A stretch of DNA of 64,000 bases from an uncultured Senegalimassilia sp. (GTDB lineage Bacteria > Actinomycetota > Coriobacteriia > Coriobacteriales > Eggerthellaceae): positions 1 to 64,000 of the forward strand of contig NZ_CAKUAT010000006.1 of NCBI RefSeq assembly GCF_934636665.1, in the 5' to 3' direction. Shown piece after piece: positions 44,519-52,975 of the stretch (the stretch's first letter is position 1; each line of letters opens with the position of its first letter). Both the position numbers and the translations under genes were made by a program. The notes under the pieces were generated by a model that was not told where the DNA came from, did not search any database, and worked only from the letters and a program-made list of their open reading frames with translations.

Positions 44519-45358
44519 TTATTCGGGAACGTTTTGGTTGAGGCTGCCGGTGCGATAGCCGTCGGCGTCAACGGTCACGTAGGCGAACCCTGCATCGTGT
44601 ATGCGCTTGGCCAGGTCGGTGGATATCAGCGCGTCCATAAGCGCTGCTCGCCGGTCTGGTGCCACCTCGATGCGTGCAAGGTCCCCATGGGCGCGGCAGC
44701 GTATCTGGGGAAAGCCTGCGTCCATAAGCGCATCCTCGGCATGCTCAACGGATCGAAGCTTTTCAGTGGTGATGCCCTCGTTGTAGGGAATGCGGCTTGC
44801 AAGGCACGCGTAAGAGGGCTTGTCCCAGGTTGGAAGGCCAAGTTTGCGGGATAGGGCCCGAACATCGGCTTTCGACAGGCCCGCTGCCAACAACGGGCTG
44901 TCCACCTTCAGCTCGCCAAGCGCTTTGAGTCCGGGGCGGTAGTCTCCCAAGTCGCTGGTGTTGGTGCCTTCGGCAATGTAGGGTATTCCCAGGCATGCAG
45001 CCTGGTCCATGATGCGGGCGAACAGCGCGCTTTTGCAGTGGTAGCATCGATCTGCGGGGTTTTCGGCGAAGCCGGGTATGGCCAAGGCGTCGACGTCCAT
45101 CACCACATGGCGGATGCCTCGCTTGGCGCAAAAATCGCTTGCTTCGCGAATCTCGCGCGTGGGTATCATCTGCGCACGGGCGGTGATGGCGACGACGTTA
45201 TCACCTAGCACGTCGGCTGCAGCGCTTAACAGCAGGGTGGAGTCCACGCCGCCGGAAAACGCCACGGCAACCGTTCCCAGTTTCGCCAGGTGCTCTTTCA
45301 GCGCTTCGTGCTTCTTGGAAAGCTCAGCGGGAAGCGGGGCGGGGATGTCGGTGCTCAT
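44519..45358 (-). CDS. larE: ATP-dependent sacrificial sulfur transferase LarE
   Basis: A 279-residue PP-loop enzyme. SGGVDSTLL is the PP-loop. PADRCYHCKSALF and GTNTSDLGDYRPGLKAL are LarE signatures. YACLASRIPYNEGIT contains the cysteine whose sulfur is sacrificed in the best-studied LarE. It builds the nickel-pincer nucleotide cofactor of lactate racemase together with LarB and LarC. No larA, larB or larC lies in this window, so its partners are elsewhere or it serves another enzyme. Convergent with uvrB; 52 bp separate the ends. Confidence 0.88.
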   Translation of the reverse strand: MSTDIPAPLPAELSKKHEALKEHLAKLGTVAVAFSGGVDSTLLLSAAADVLGDNVVAITARAQMIPTREIREASDFCAKRGIRHVVMDVDALAIPGFAENPADRCYHCKSALFARIMDQAACLGIPYIAEGTNTSDLGDYRPGLKALGELKVDSPLLAAGLSKADVRALSRKLGLPTWDKPSYACLASRIPYNEGITTEKLRSVEHAEDALMDAGFPQIRCRAHGDLARIEVAPDRRAALMDALISTDLAKRIHDAGFAYVTVDADGYRTGSLNQNVPE

Positions 45359-45447
45359 GGAAGGCCTTTCGCGTTGCGGGTGGTTTCATTACGCACGCTA
45401 GCACATGAAGTTAGCTTCAGGTTTTGCCAAGCTGCGAGTTTTCGCGT

Positions 45448-46539
45448 TTAGAGCATATCAGTGAAGCGCAGGTTCATGTCGACGGGGGTGGATATGCCGG
45501 CCACGCTGCCGGTGTTGCTGTACTGCCATAAGACGAAATCGAACTGCCCGGAGGGTTGCGGCGCGTTGTATTCGGCGAACCAGACGGGGCGGCTGCCCAG
45601 GCTATCCAGGTTCATGCGGGCGATATCCACTTTGTTGCCATATACCATGGAGCGGTATCCTGCTTGCTCTATGCGCTGGCAGAACGCCAGCGCAGCGGCC
45701 GTGAGGGTGTCCCGGTCCACACTATTGCCACGTGCGTTCACCGTCGTGTCCTTCTCGTGGTCGAAGGTTATGGGAAGGTCGAGCTTGCGGCCGCCAAGCT
45801 GGTCAAGCACGAAGTCGGCTTCTTCCTGCGCCTCCTCGGCGCTGGTTGCTTGCGAGTAAAAGTACACGCCGGTCTGCAAACCCGCATCGGTCGCACCGTC
45901 AAGGTTCTCGTTCAGGCGAGCGTCTGCGAACAAGCCGCCTTCGGTGGTGCCGCGGTAGCCGGCTCGCACGAAGGCGAACTGAATTCCGTCGTTTGCAACC
46001 TGCTCCCAATCGATGACGCCTTGCATTTCGGACACGTCGATCCCCGTTTGCGACTTTCCGACCCCGTTCTCGGAGTATGAGAACCTGCCGTTTTGCTGGG
46101 AGAGCCCTGAGAAATCGTAAGGGCTGACGTAGGGCTGCTTCGTATTGGCCGAGCGGGAGGTTTCTTCCTGCGACGAGCCGTTGAGCAGCGCCGATGTCGC
46201 GTTGCATGCCGATACGCCGACGACGATGAGCGCAAGCGCGAACACAAGGATGACAAACGGCTTGCGGGCGCTGGCGTTGCGGCGCGGGCGCTGTTGAGGG
46301 TGAGTCGATCCGGACCGCGTGGAAGCGTTGCGCGTCGACGGAGAGGTGCGAGGTAGCGCGGATGCATTTCGTGCCGACGGCGAGCTTTGAGGCCGCTTGG
46401 ATGCGTTGCGCGTTGCCGCAGAGGTGCGGGGTCGTGCAGATGCGCTGCCCATCGGTGTTGAGACCCGGGGCTTCGTGGATGTATTGCGCGTTGATGATGA
46501 GGTGCGGGCGGGCTGCCCGTTGCGGTTTCTGCTATTCAT
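45448..46539 (-). CDS. Glycoside hydrolase family 25 (lysozyme), membrane-anchored
   Basis: A 363-residue cell-wall hydrolase. Residues 1-92 are a basic Ser/Thr/Arg/Asn/Pro-rich tail with repeats of an 'S-x-R-N-A-S' type. One transmembrane helix (about 94-113) follows, then the external GH25 domain: TGIDVSEMQGVIDWEQV (first catalytic Asp), VRAGYRGTTEGG, GVYFYSQA and LPITFDHEKD (catalytic Asp/Glu pair). WFAEYNAPQPSGQFDFVLWQYS is the C-terminal signature. It would cut the MurNAc-GlcNAc bond. Start at 46539 is the only one giving the tail plus helix. Divergent from an Rrf2 regulator. Confidence 0.88.
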   Translation of the reverse strand: MNSRNRNGQPARTSSSTRNTSTKPRVSTPMGSASARPRTSAATRNASKRPQSSPSARNASALPRTSPSTRNASTRSGSTHPQQRPRRNASARKPFVILVFALALIVVGVSACNATSALLNGSSQEETSRSANTKQPYVSPYDFSGLSQQNGRFSYSENGVGKSQTGIDVSEMQGVIDWEQVANDGIQFAFVRAGYRGTTEGGLFADARLNENLDGATDAGLQTGVYFYSQATSAEEAQEEADFVLDQLGGRKLDLPITFDHEKDTTVNARGNSVDRDTLTAAALAFCQRIEQAGYRSMVYGNKVDIARMNLDSLGSRPVWFAEYNAPQPSGQFDFVLWQYSNTGSVAGISTPVDMNLRFTDML

Positions 46540-46835
46540 AGGCGCTATGGTAGCAAACGGCGTTGGGCAGAGGGCGCCCGTTCATGGTTTGAGCGCGGGG
46601 TTTTCAAATGCCGCTCATAGTGATTTCCCGCCGCTGACGCGCGTTAACGGCATTAATCCAATTGATACTAACTTACTTCTAATATGCTCGTCTTATAGTT
46701 GGTTTTAGCCTGATGCGCATGCCCTTGCAGATGTCTTTGCGTGCGATTGTGGGATGATCGCGCATTTGCGCAAGCGGGCGGGCGTTCGCCTCGTTGGGGA
46801 AGCGGGGCGCGACAAGGTGAGGATGGGACGCTACG
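46540..46835. other. Divergent gap between the lysozyme and Rrf2 genes
   Basis: An AT-rich core (46655-46705) with TTGATA, TAATAT and TTATAG-like hexamers suggests promoters in one or both directions, but spacing is not decisive. Nothing else recognised. Confidence 0.3.
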
Positions 46836-47252
46836 ATGATGGTTTCGACAAGGGGGCGCTACGCCCTCAGGCTTATGATCGATATCGCCAAGCAAGGGGA
46901 TGCTGGCGCGCTTGTCACTATGAGGCAGGCGGCGCAACGCCAGGGGCTTTCCGTCAAGTATTTAGAGCAGCTGGGTGGTGCTCTCGTGCGCGCCGGGGTG
47001 CTGAAGAGCATCCGCGGCGTGAGCGGCGGGTACTATCTGGCCAGGCCTGCTGATCAGATTCGCATCGGTGATGTGCTGCGCGCCACGGAAGGTTCCTGCA
47101 TGCCGGTTGCATGCGTGGACGATGAGGGCAAATGCGGCCTTGCGGACGGTTGCGAGGCTCGCGGCTTCTGGCGGGGGATGGGCAACGCCATCAACGCCTA
47201 TATCGACCGCATCACGCTTGCCGATGTGCTGGAAGGCAATGTGGAGGCATAA
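46836..47252 (+). CDS. Rrf2 family transcriptional regulator
   Basis: A 138-residue winged-helix regulator. MVSTRGRYALRLMIDIAKQG is the Rrf2 opening and LSVKYLEQLGGALVRAGVLKSIRGVSGGYYLARP (abridged pattern) contains the recognition helix and wing. Cysteines lie in GSCMPVACVDDEGKC and ADGC, so an iron-sulfur cluster as in IscR/NsrR is plausible, though four cysteines rather than three are nearby. Targets unknown; no isc/suf genes are adjacent. Closed by a 17-bp terminator. Confidence 0.86.
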   Translation: MMVSTRGRYALRLMIDIAKQGDAGALVTMRQAAQRQGLSVKYLEQLGGALVRAGVLKSIRGVSGGYYLARPADQIRIGDVLRATEGSCMPVACVDDEGKCGLADGCEARGFWRGMGNAINAYIDRITLADVLEGNVEA

Positions 47253-47300
47253 CCGGTCCAAGGTGGCGCAATGCGTCGTTGACGATCAACCCTGCAAGCG

Positions 47301-47338
47301 CACCGGGCCGCAGCTTGCAAGCTGCGGCCCGGTGTTTT
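47301..47338 (+). terminator. Terminator after the Rrf2 gene
   Basis: A 34-nt perfect palindrome (47301-47334, 17 bp per arm, core CCGGGCCGCAGC), followed by TTTT. Confidence 0.85.
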
Positions 47339-47543
47339 CATTTGGCGATGCCTGTTTCGTTTTATGCGTGCGCGCAAAAAAACGAGCGGGTTGAGCCGTG
47401 CCGGCAATCGCGCTCCGTTATGTCGCGGCTATCGCCCGGGTTGTTAATGGCTAGTTGGAAAGCGCATCGAGCAAAGGCTTCGACGATGTCGGCTCGATGC
47501 GTGCCCGGCGCCCGCTGGCTGCCAGCATCTGGTCGGGGAATAC

Positions 47544-47581
47544 GGCGACGGGCTGCGATTTAGCGCTTGCAGCCCGTCGCC
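47544..47581 (-). terminator. Terminator-like hairpin after the MoxR gene
   Basis: GGCGACGGGCTGC (47544-47556) pairs perfectly with GCAGCCCGTCGCC (47569-47581), 11 bp beyond the MoxR stop on the minus strand. No T-run. The rest of the gap 47339-47591 shows nothing gene-like. Confidence 0.6.
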
Positions 47582-47591
47582 ATTGCCGGCG

Positions 47592-49103
47592 CTATTCTTC
47601 CTCGAGCGCGGTCTGCTTGATGCGGGCCGCCAGGTCGGCGCCGCGGTCGCCGAACAGAAGCGCGCTGTTGTGCTTGAAGAAGCGCTCGCTTCCGTGGGCG
47701 TTGATGAACGCCATGCTGTAGCGGTTCGCGGAGAGGTCGGTGATGAGCAGCAGCATCTCCTGACCCTCGCCAAACGCCTGCTCGGCGAACGCCAATGCGC
47801 GGTCAAGGGCCTGCTCGCCCTGCTCAACACGGCTCTCAAGCCCGCCGAGCATCTTAGAGAACGCTTCTTTGACCTGGTCGAACGTAAGCGACCCGGTTTG
47901 CGCTCCCAGATGCTGCGCTTGTTGGAGCATGTCGATCGCACGCTCGTAGGAGCGATACTTCTGCTCGGACAGAAGCCCGCTTGCGCGATCGGTGCGCAGC
48001 AGGCGGCGCACCTCGGACTCCTGCGCGCGCACCTCCTCGGTGGCGTCGGCTGCGCCTGCGGCCTCAAGCTTGTCGCGCATGGCCGCCAGGCGCGGGTGCG
48101 CGAACTCCACGGCGCCTTCCTCGAGCACCGCTTCGCGCAGCACGCCTGCAAGCGCGTCGGAAAGCAGTCCCACTACCGACACGCGCTCGTCGAAGGGCGC
48201 GGCCTGGGCGCGCTCGATCACTTCGGGGCCGGCCGTGCCCGCAAGCACGCGATCCACCTGGTAGTCGGCACGATACTTCGTGAACAGGTCGTAGTACACG
48301 GCGAAACGCTTGGCGATCTGGGGCGCCTGCACGTATTGGCCGATGAGCACCTCGTCGACGGGCAGGTCCTGCGCTTCGTAAAGCCTGATGGCGCTCGACA
48401 GGTCGTCCCAACCGCGTGCCGTGACGAATTCCTTGCCGTCGGGCGTGGTCTCCAGGTGGTAGAAGTGGTCTTGCTCGACGTCAAGGTAGGTGATGACCGC
48501 CGGATGCACGCCGTGGCCGAGCGCATATTCGCGCCATGCCTGGAAGTCGGGCTCCACGTCAAGGCGCTTCAAGCGGTCCCACGTTGCCAGGTCGAAGTCG
48601 CGCGCCGTGCGGTTGTACTCGGGCGGGTTGCCCGCCGTCACCACGATCCAGCCCTCGGGGACCTTGTGGCGGCCGAACACCTTGTACTGCAGGAACTGCA
48701 GCATGGCGGGCGTGAGCGTTTCCGAGACGCAGTTGATCTCGTCGAGGAACAGGATGCCCTCGCGATGCCCCGTCTGCTCGATGGCATCGTAGACCGCGGC
48801 GATGATCTCGCTCATGGTGTATTCGGACACGTCGTAGGTTTTCCCGCCGTATTCCTTCTGGGCGATGAACGGCAGGCCCAGCGCGCTTTGACGCGTGTGA
48901 TGGGTCATGGAGTAGGAAACGAATCCCACCTCAAGCTCCTGGGCGATCTGCTCGACGATGGCGGTTTTGCCGATGCCGGGCGCGCCTAGCAGGAAGATGG
49001 GGCGCTGGCGCTGCGGCGGCAGGGCGTAGCCGCCGAACTCGTCTTTGGCGAAATACGCCTGCATGGTGTACTTGATCTGCTGTTTCGCCTGTTGGATATC
49101 CAT
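47592..49103 (-). CDS. MoxR-type AAA+ ATPase
   Basis: A 503-residue AAA+ protein. Walker A is LGAPGIGKTA (about 38-47) and Walker B is ILFLDEINCVSE. VVTAGNPPEYNRTARDFD is sensor 1 with the MoxR-typical N-P-P-E. From about residue 260 a helical region without recognised domain continues to the end. MoxR proteins act as chaperone-like partners of von Willebrand A proteins; such a protein is encoded directly upstream (28-bp gap). Length is close to RavA, but the C-terminal half does not let me call it RavA. Confidence 0.85.
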   Translation of the reverse strand: MDIQQAKQQIKYTMQAYFAKDEFGGYALPPQRQRPIFLLGAPGIGKTAIVEQIAQELEVGFVSYSMTHHTRQSALGLPFIAQKEYGGKTYDVSEYTMSEIIAAVYDAIEQTGHREGILFLDEINCVSETLTPAMLQFLQYKVFGRHKVPEGWIVVTAGNPPEYNRTARDFDLATWDRLKRLDVEPDFQAWREYALGHGVHPAVITYLDVEQDHFYHLETTPDGKEFVTARGWDDLSSAIRLYEAQDLPVDEVLIGQYVQAPQIAKRFAVYYDLFTKYRADYQVDRVLAGTAGPEVIERAQAAPFDERVSVVGLLSDALAGVLREAVLEEGAVEFAHPRLAAMRDKLEAAGAADATEEVRAQESEVRRLLRTDRASGLLSEQKYRSYERAIDMLQQAQHLGAQTGSLTFDQVKEAFSKMLGGLESRVEQGEQALDRALAFAEQAFGEGQEMLLLITDLSANRYSMAFINAHGSERFFKHNSALLFGDRGADLAARIKQTALEEE

Positions 49104-49130
49104 GGCTGCTCCTTGCTCGATGGGGTGGTG

Positions 49131-50672
49131 CTAGGCCAGGTCGCCGGCCTGCTCGGTAAACGTTTCGTCGAGGACGGCCTTCATGGCCCAGGGCGGCACC
49201 GGCGCGCTCGCGTCGGCGGTCTCGGCGTCGGGGAACACGAAAGCGGTATCGAAGGACGGCTTGTGGGCAGGGTAGGTGCCTTGGCCGTCGGTGAAGTAGA
49301 GAAGGCCGCCGAGGTTTTGGAACTCGCCTCGTTCAAGTGCATCTTCAACGTAGGCGAACACGGGTCGGAAATCGGTTCCGCCCAGACCTTGGACCTTCAC
49401 GTTGTCCATGAAGTCGTCCAGTTCGTCCAAGCTGTGGATGCAGTCCACGGCCGTTACAGCGGCGTCGCATTGCACCAGATGCACGTTCATGCGGGTGAAA
49501 AAGCCCGTCTCGTTGGACAAGATGGAATACGTGCGCTCAAGAAAACGCCTGACCAGCCCGTCTTTGGTGGACGCGGAAGTGTCGATGGCTATGACGAAAT
49601 CGCGGATGCGCCGCTCCTCGACGTATTCCAAAGGCTCGATCAGCGGCAGGTTGCCGTAGCGCGAAAGGCCGTAGCAATAGTAGACGTAGTCGAACTCGTC
49701 GTCGTTGACGCGTACATGCTCGCCCATGCGCGCGAACTTGCGCAGGAAAGCCGTGAAGTCCTGCCGGCGGCGGGTGACCGAGCGCAGGTTCATGGAAAGG
49801 TTGGACCCTTCCACGCCCCAAAGCTTGATATAAGAGTCAAGCTGCACGCCCATTTCCAGCGCCGCGTTCTTCCACTGGTCGCGCGAGCGGTCGAGGTTGA
49901 CGGTGTCGGCGAAGCGGTTGGCCTGCACGCCGCGGGCCTGCTCGGGCGCCTCCTTCTCGGTGATGTCGTCGAGCGACAGGCCGCGGTGGGCCTTGTGATT
50001 GGGCTTTGCCTTGCGCGCCTCGTCGGGCATGGGCATGTCCGTGCCGTTCTTGCCCGCCTCGCCGGCAGCGGGGGCGGGGGAATCGGCGGCGTTCTCCTGC
50101 TTCTCGCCCGTTTGGGCTTGACGACGCGCGGCCTCCTCGGCCGCCATGCGGTGCCAGGGCTCGTGGTCGTCGGCGACGAAGGGCGCAGCCAGCTGTGCGA
50201 GTTCCTGGCCGTCCATTCCCTTGTCGGCGAAGTAGCGGTATAGCGCCTCGGCGGTGAGCTGCGGGCATTCCGCTTGAAGCTGGGCGAGAGCGGCGGTTTG
50301 ACGCGCGGCGCGCGGGCTTGCCGTGGCCGGCAGCGCCAGCTGGGTGATGACCGCTTCGACGGCTATGTCGCACGCGGCATCCCAGCGCGCGGCGTCCATG
50401 TTCGGGTTGGGGAAGGGGTGCAAGAACACGTCGTGCAGCATGATGTGCAGGTACGTGCGTGCAAGCTCCTCCGGGCTTGACGCGAAGGTGCGCGCCACGT
50501 CGGCCGGGCTGTAGCGCAGGTACGTGCCATCGGTGGCGATGGTCTGACCCGGTTGCGCCAGCAGCTTGAGATGGGCGAACGCGGCGTTCATGAAGCGCAA
50601 GCTGACCAGCAGCTTGTTGCGGGTGAGCTCAAGGGCTTGCTGGGCAAGCCGACCTGAGGCGTTATGTGCCAT
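49131..50672 (-). CDS. VWA / putative metallopeptidase protein (DUF2201-like)
   Basis: A 513-residue protein, partner of the MoxR ATPase. The N-terminal part has LHIMLHDVFLHPFPN, a His-rich helix resembling the metallopeptidase-like domain of DUF2201. A low-complexity, charged middle (about 200-270) is followed by a C-terminal VWA domain with an intact MIDAS: DTSAS, GGTDFRP and YFTDGQGTYP. The ATG at 50672 has GGGAGG upstream; the frame is open far 5' only because of base composition. Divergent from the repeat protein at 50768, sharing a 95-bp promoter region. Confidence 0.82.
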   Translation of the reverse strand: MAHNASGRLAQQALELTRNKLLVSLRFMNAAFAHLKLLAQPGQTIATDGTYLRYSPADVARTFASSPEELARTYLHIMLHDVFLHPFPNPNMDAARWDAACDIAVEAVITQLALPATASPRAARQTAALAQLQAECPQLTAEALYRYFADKGMDGQELAQLAAPFVADDHEPWHRMAAEEAARRQAQTGEKQENAADSPAPAAGEAGKNGTDMPMPDEARKAKPNHKAHRGLSLDDITEKEAPEQARGVQANRFADTVNLDRSRDQWKNAALEMGVQLDSYIKLWGVEGSNLSMNLRSVTRRRQDFTAFLRKFARMGEHVRVNDDEFDYVYYCYGLSRYGNLPLIEPLEYVEERRIRDFVIAIDTSASTKDGLVRRFLERTYSILSNETGFFTRMNVHLVQCDAAVTAVDCIHSLDELDDFMDNVKVQGLGGTDFRPVFAYVEDALERGEFQNLGGLLYFTDGQGTYPAHKPSFDTAFVFPDAETADASAPVPPWAMKAVLDETFTEQAGDLA

Positions 50673-50767
50673 TGAGGGCCTCCCGTCGCTTGATTTCGTC
50701 GCTTCGCGCAGTGTAGCATGGGCGGCAAAGCGGGTAAACACAGGGCCTTGATATGGGAGGTGCTTCG

Positions 50768-52801
50768 ATGGCAGCGGCTGAGCAGATGGTGTTCGCAACG
50801 CATGGCGCGAAAGCGCAGGAGGTGGTGGCGCGCGCCCTTGCGGCGCCGGTGAGCCTTGCGGCAGATCAGGTGCGCGAGGTGAGCCCGGGGCGTTCGCAGG
50901 CGGGCGAGGTGTGGTCGCCGCAGCTGCTGCCGTATCAATCATGGGAAGGCGGCGCCGCGCGCGCCGGGCAGGTGGAAGGCGACGCCGACGGCGATTTGCT
51001 GGCGGCGGGGTCGCTGGGCATGGGCGTGGATGATGACGCCCGCGCGCGCCTGTTGGCCATGGCGGCTCGTCAAGAGGGCGTGGGGGGCGCCGCGGCCGTG
51101 GACGTGCCCGACGAGCGGGATGCCCCGGCCGTGTCGGTTCAGCGCGAGGAGGCGGGCTATGCCCTGGTCGGCTTGGATCTGCGCGCGCTTGCGCAAGCGG
51201 CCGGAGCGCAGTCGGGCCTTGCCGTGGTGCTCCCCTCGTTCGTGGACGGCGTTCCCGTGGTGCGCATCGCGCCTGGCGCGTTCGCACGTCGTTTGGTGCG
51301 CGGTGTGGGCGTTGACGTGCTGGTGGTGCCCGACACGGTGCAGCGCATCGGCGCCGGCGCCTTCTCGGCCTTGCCCGGGCGTCACATCCATCTGGGGGCG
51401 GGCGTGCGCGCCGGCGGCGCCCAGGCTTGCGACCTTTCCGGCGTCACGCCGCCGCTCGAGCGCCGCACCTATTCGGTGAGCGGGGAAAACGAGCATTATA
51501 AAGCGCAGGACGGCAGCCTGCTTTCCGCGGATGGGAAGATGCTCTTGTTCTGCGCCCCGCCCTATGAGGAGCGCTATGCCCTTCCCGACGGCGTTGAGGT
51601 GGTCGGCGAGACGGCGTTCGCGCAGGGCTGCGAGCCGCCGCATGTGGTGTCGGCGCCGGCGTGTTTGCAGCATGTCCGGGCCAAGCAATGGGATGCCGCG
51701 CTGTGGATGTGCCCGGCCGGTTGCGACGGCGCGCGCCGCCTGCGCCGCCGAGGCGTGCGCGTGTGCGGTCCTGACGCCATCGAGGCGGACGGCTGCTGGT
51801 TCGACTGCCGCGACGGCGCGGCCTTGCTGGTGGCGGGCCCGCAGCCCCCGAAGTCCGCATCGAAGCGCTTCGCCAGCGTGGCGGCGCGTGCGCGCGCTGC
51901 TGCAGCCAGCGACGAGGGCGTTGCCGTGGATGCGAAGCAGGCGGCGGCGCGCGCCGAGGCCAACGATTGCGGAGGGCTTGTGTCGGGCGGCAGGTTGGGG
52001 CCGGTCGGCCAGGGGCCGTCGGCGGCGGTGCTTGCGCAGCCCCAGGTCGTCGAAACGCTGGCTTTGCCTGGCCAGGTGCGGGGCGCGCAGCTGACGCGCA
52101 TCGCCCCAAGCGCCCTGCCGTATGCGCCGAAGACCCTGATCATCCCCGCAACGGTTCGCGAAGTGGGAGACGGCAACGCGTGCCGCGGAACGAAGCGCCT
52201 GGTGCTCCCCGAGGGTCTTGAGCGCGTGGGCGCGCATAGCTTCTGCTCGCGTACGCTCGAGGGGCCCGTGGCTCTGCCGAAATCGCTTCGCTCGGTGGGC
52301 GAGGGAAGCTTCGAGTTCTCCGTGTGCCGGCTGGCGTGGTCCGGCGTTGCGGTGCACGTGCCCGCCGATCAGCTGCTCAGCTGCTTCACCCTTGACGCCG
52401 AGCCCGGCTCCGACCCGTTCGACCTGCCTCGCTATGACGAGGTGCTCAGGTCGGGCAAGAACGTTCCCGACAGGTTGGGGGCGCTGCTGCATCGCCTTGA
52501 GCGGCCCGTGGGGCTGGATGCGCAGATGCAGGCCGCCTTCGCCGACGAGGTGCGCGCCGCGGGGCGCGAGGCGCTCGTGCGCATCGCCCGGGAGGGCAGC
52601 CTGGAGATGGTGCGCCAGCTGGCAGATCTGGGGCTTATGGAGGACAAGCGCTTCGATGCGCAGATCGAGCTGCTGCGCCAGGGCAACCGCATGGATTGCG
52701 TGGCGTTTCTCATGGAGTGGCGGCATCGCAGCGGCGCGCAGGCCGACGAGGCCGGCGAGCAGGACGCGTCTGCAAGCTTGAGGAGCAAGTTCGCTCTTTA
52801 A
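50768..52801 (+). CDS. Large leucine-rich-repeat-like protein (BspA type), cytoplasmic
   Basis: A 677-residue protein without signal peptide or membrane helix. Several segments have the BspA/LRR_5 cadence, such as FVDGVPVVRIAPGAFA, VLVVPDTVQRIGAGAFSAL, YALPDGVEVVGETAFAQGC, TLIIPATVREVGDGNACRG and LVLPEGLERVGAHSFCS. A low-complexity Ala-rich stretch lies around 365-410. The C-terminal 110 residues look helical and ankyrin-like. It could bind a protein partner inside the cell, which is unusual because most BspA-type proteins are exported. Start ATG 50768 with GGGAGGTG upstream. Divergent from the VWA/MoxR pair. Confidence 0.7.
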   Translation: MAAAEQMVFATHGAKAQEVVARALAAPVSLAADQVREVSPGRSQAGEVWSPQLLPYQSWEGGAARAGQVEGDADGDLLAAGSLGMGVDDDARARLLAMAARQEGVGGAAAVDVPDERDAPAVSVQREEAGYALVGLDLRALAQAAGAQSGLAVVLPSFVDGVPVVRIAPGAFARRLVRGVGVDVLVVPDTVQRIGAGAFSALPGRHIHLGAGVRAGGAQACDLSGVTPPLERRTYSVSGENEHYKAQDGSLLSADGKMLLFCAPPYEERYALPDGVEVVGETAFAQGCEPPHVVSAPACLQHVRAKQWDAALWMCPAGCDGARRLRRRGVRVCGPDAIEADGCWFDCRDGAALLVAGPQPPKSASKRFASVAARARAAAASDEGVAVDAKQAAARAEANDCGGLVSGGRLGPVGQGPSAAVLAQPQVVETLALPGQVRGAQLTRIAPSALPYAPKTLIIPATVREVGDGNACRGTKRLVLPEGLERVGAHSFCSRTLEGPVALPKSLRSVGEGSFEFSVCRLAWSGVAVHVPADQLLSCFTLDAEPGSDPFDLPRYDEVLRSGKNVPDRLGALLHRLERPVGLDAQMQAAFADEVRAAGREALVRIAREGSLEMVRQLADLGLMEDKRFDAQIELLRQGNRMDCVAFLMEWRHRSGAQADEAGEQDASASLRSKFAL

Positions 52802-52802
52802 A

Positions 52803-52881
52803 GGGGAAGGGTGTGCAAGGTTTTCGGGGTATGGGGAGGTTTCCTGCCGACTTATGTCGGATGCCCCGAAAAGCCTTCCCC
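52803..52881 (+). terminator. Terminator-like structure before recN
   Basis: GGGGAAGG (52803-52810) can pair with CCTTCCCC (52874-52881), and TTTTCGGGG (52821-52829) with CCCCGAAAA (52864-52872). CCGAC/GTCGG forms an inner hairpin. No T-run. Confidence 0.5.
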
Positions 52882-52905
52882 TGCGCGTTCGTTGCGTGGT
52901 AACGC

Positions 52906-52914
52906 TGGTATACT
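52906..52914 (+). promoter_or_regulatory. Extended -10 promoter (TGG TATACT) of recN
   Basis: TGG at 52906-52908, TATACT at 52909-52914. Transcription would start near 52921, right before the SOS box. Confidence 0.55.
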
Positions 52915-52923
52915 GTGCAATAT

Positions 52924-52937
52924 AGAACAGTCGTACG
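52924..52937 (+). promoter_or_regulatory. LexA (SOS) box variant upstream of recN
   Basis: AGAAC-AGTC-GTACG, reverse complement CGTAC-GACT-GTTCT, the same halves as the site before uvrB. It is centred about 10 bp after the predicted transcription start, a repressing position. Confidence 0.55.
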
Positions 52938-52975
52938 TGTTGCGGCCTCACGATCCGCACGCAGAAGGAACCGCC

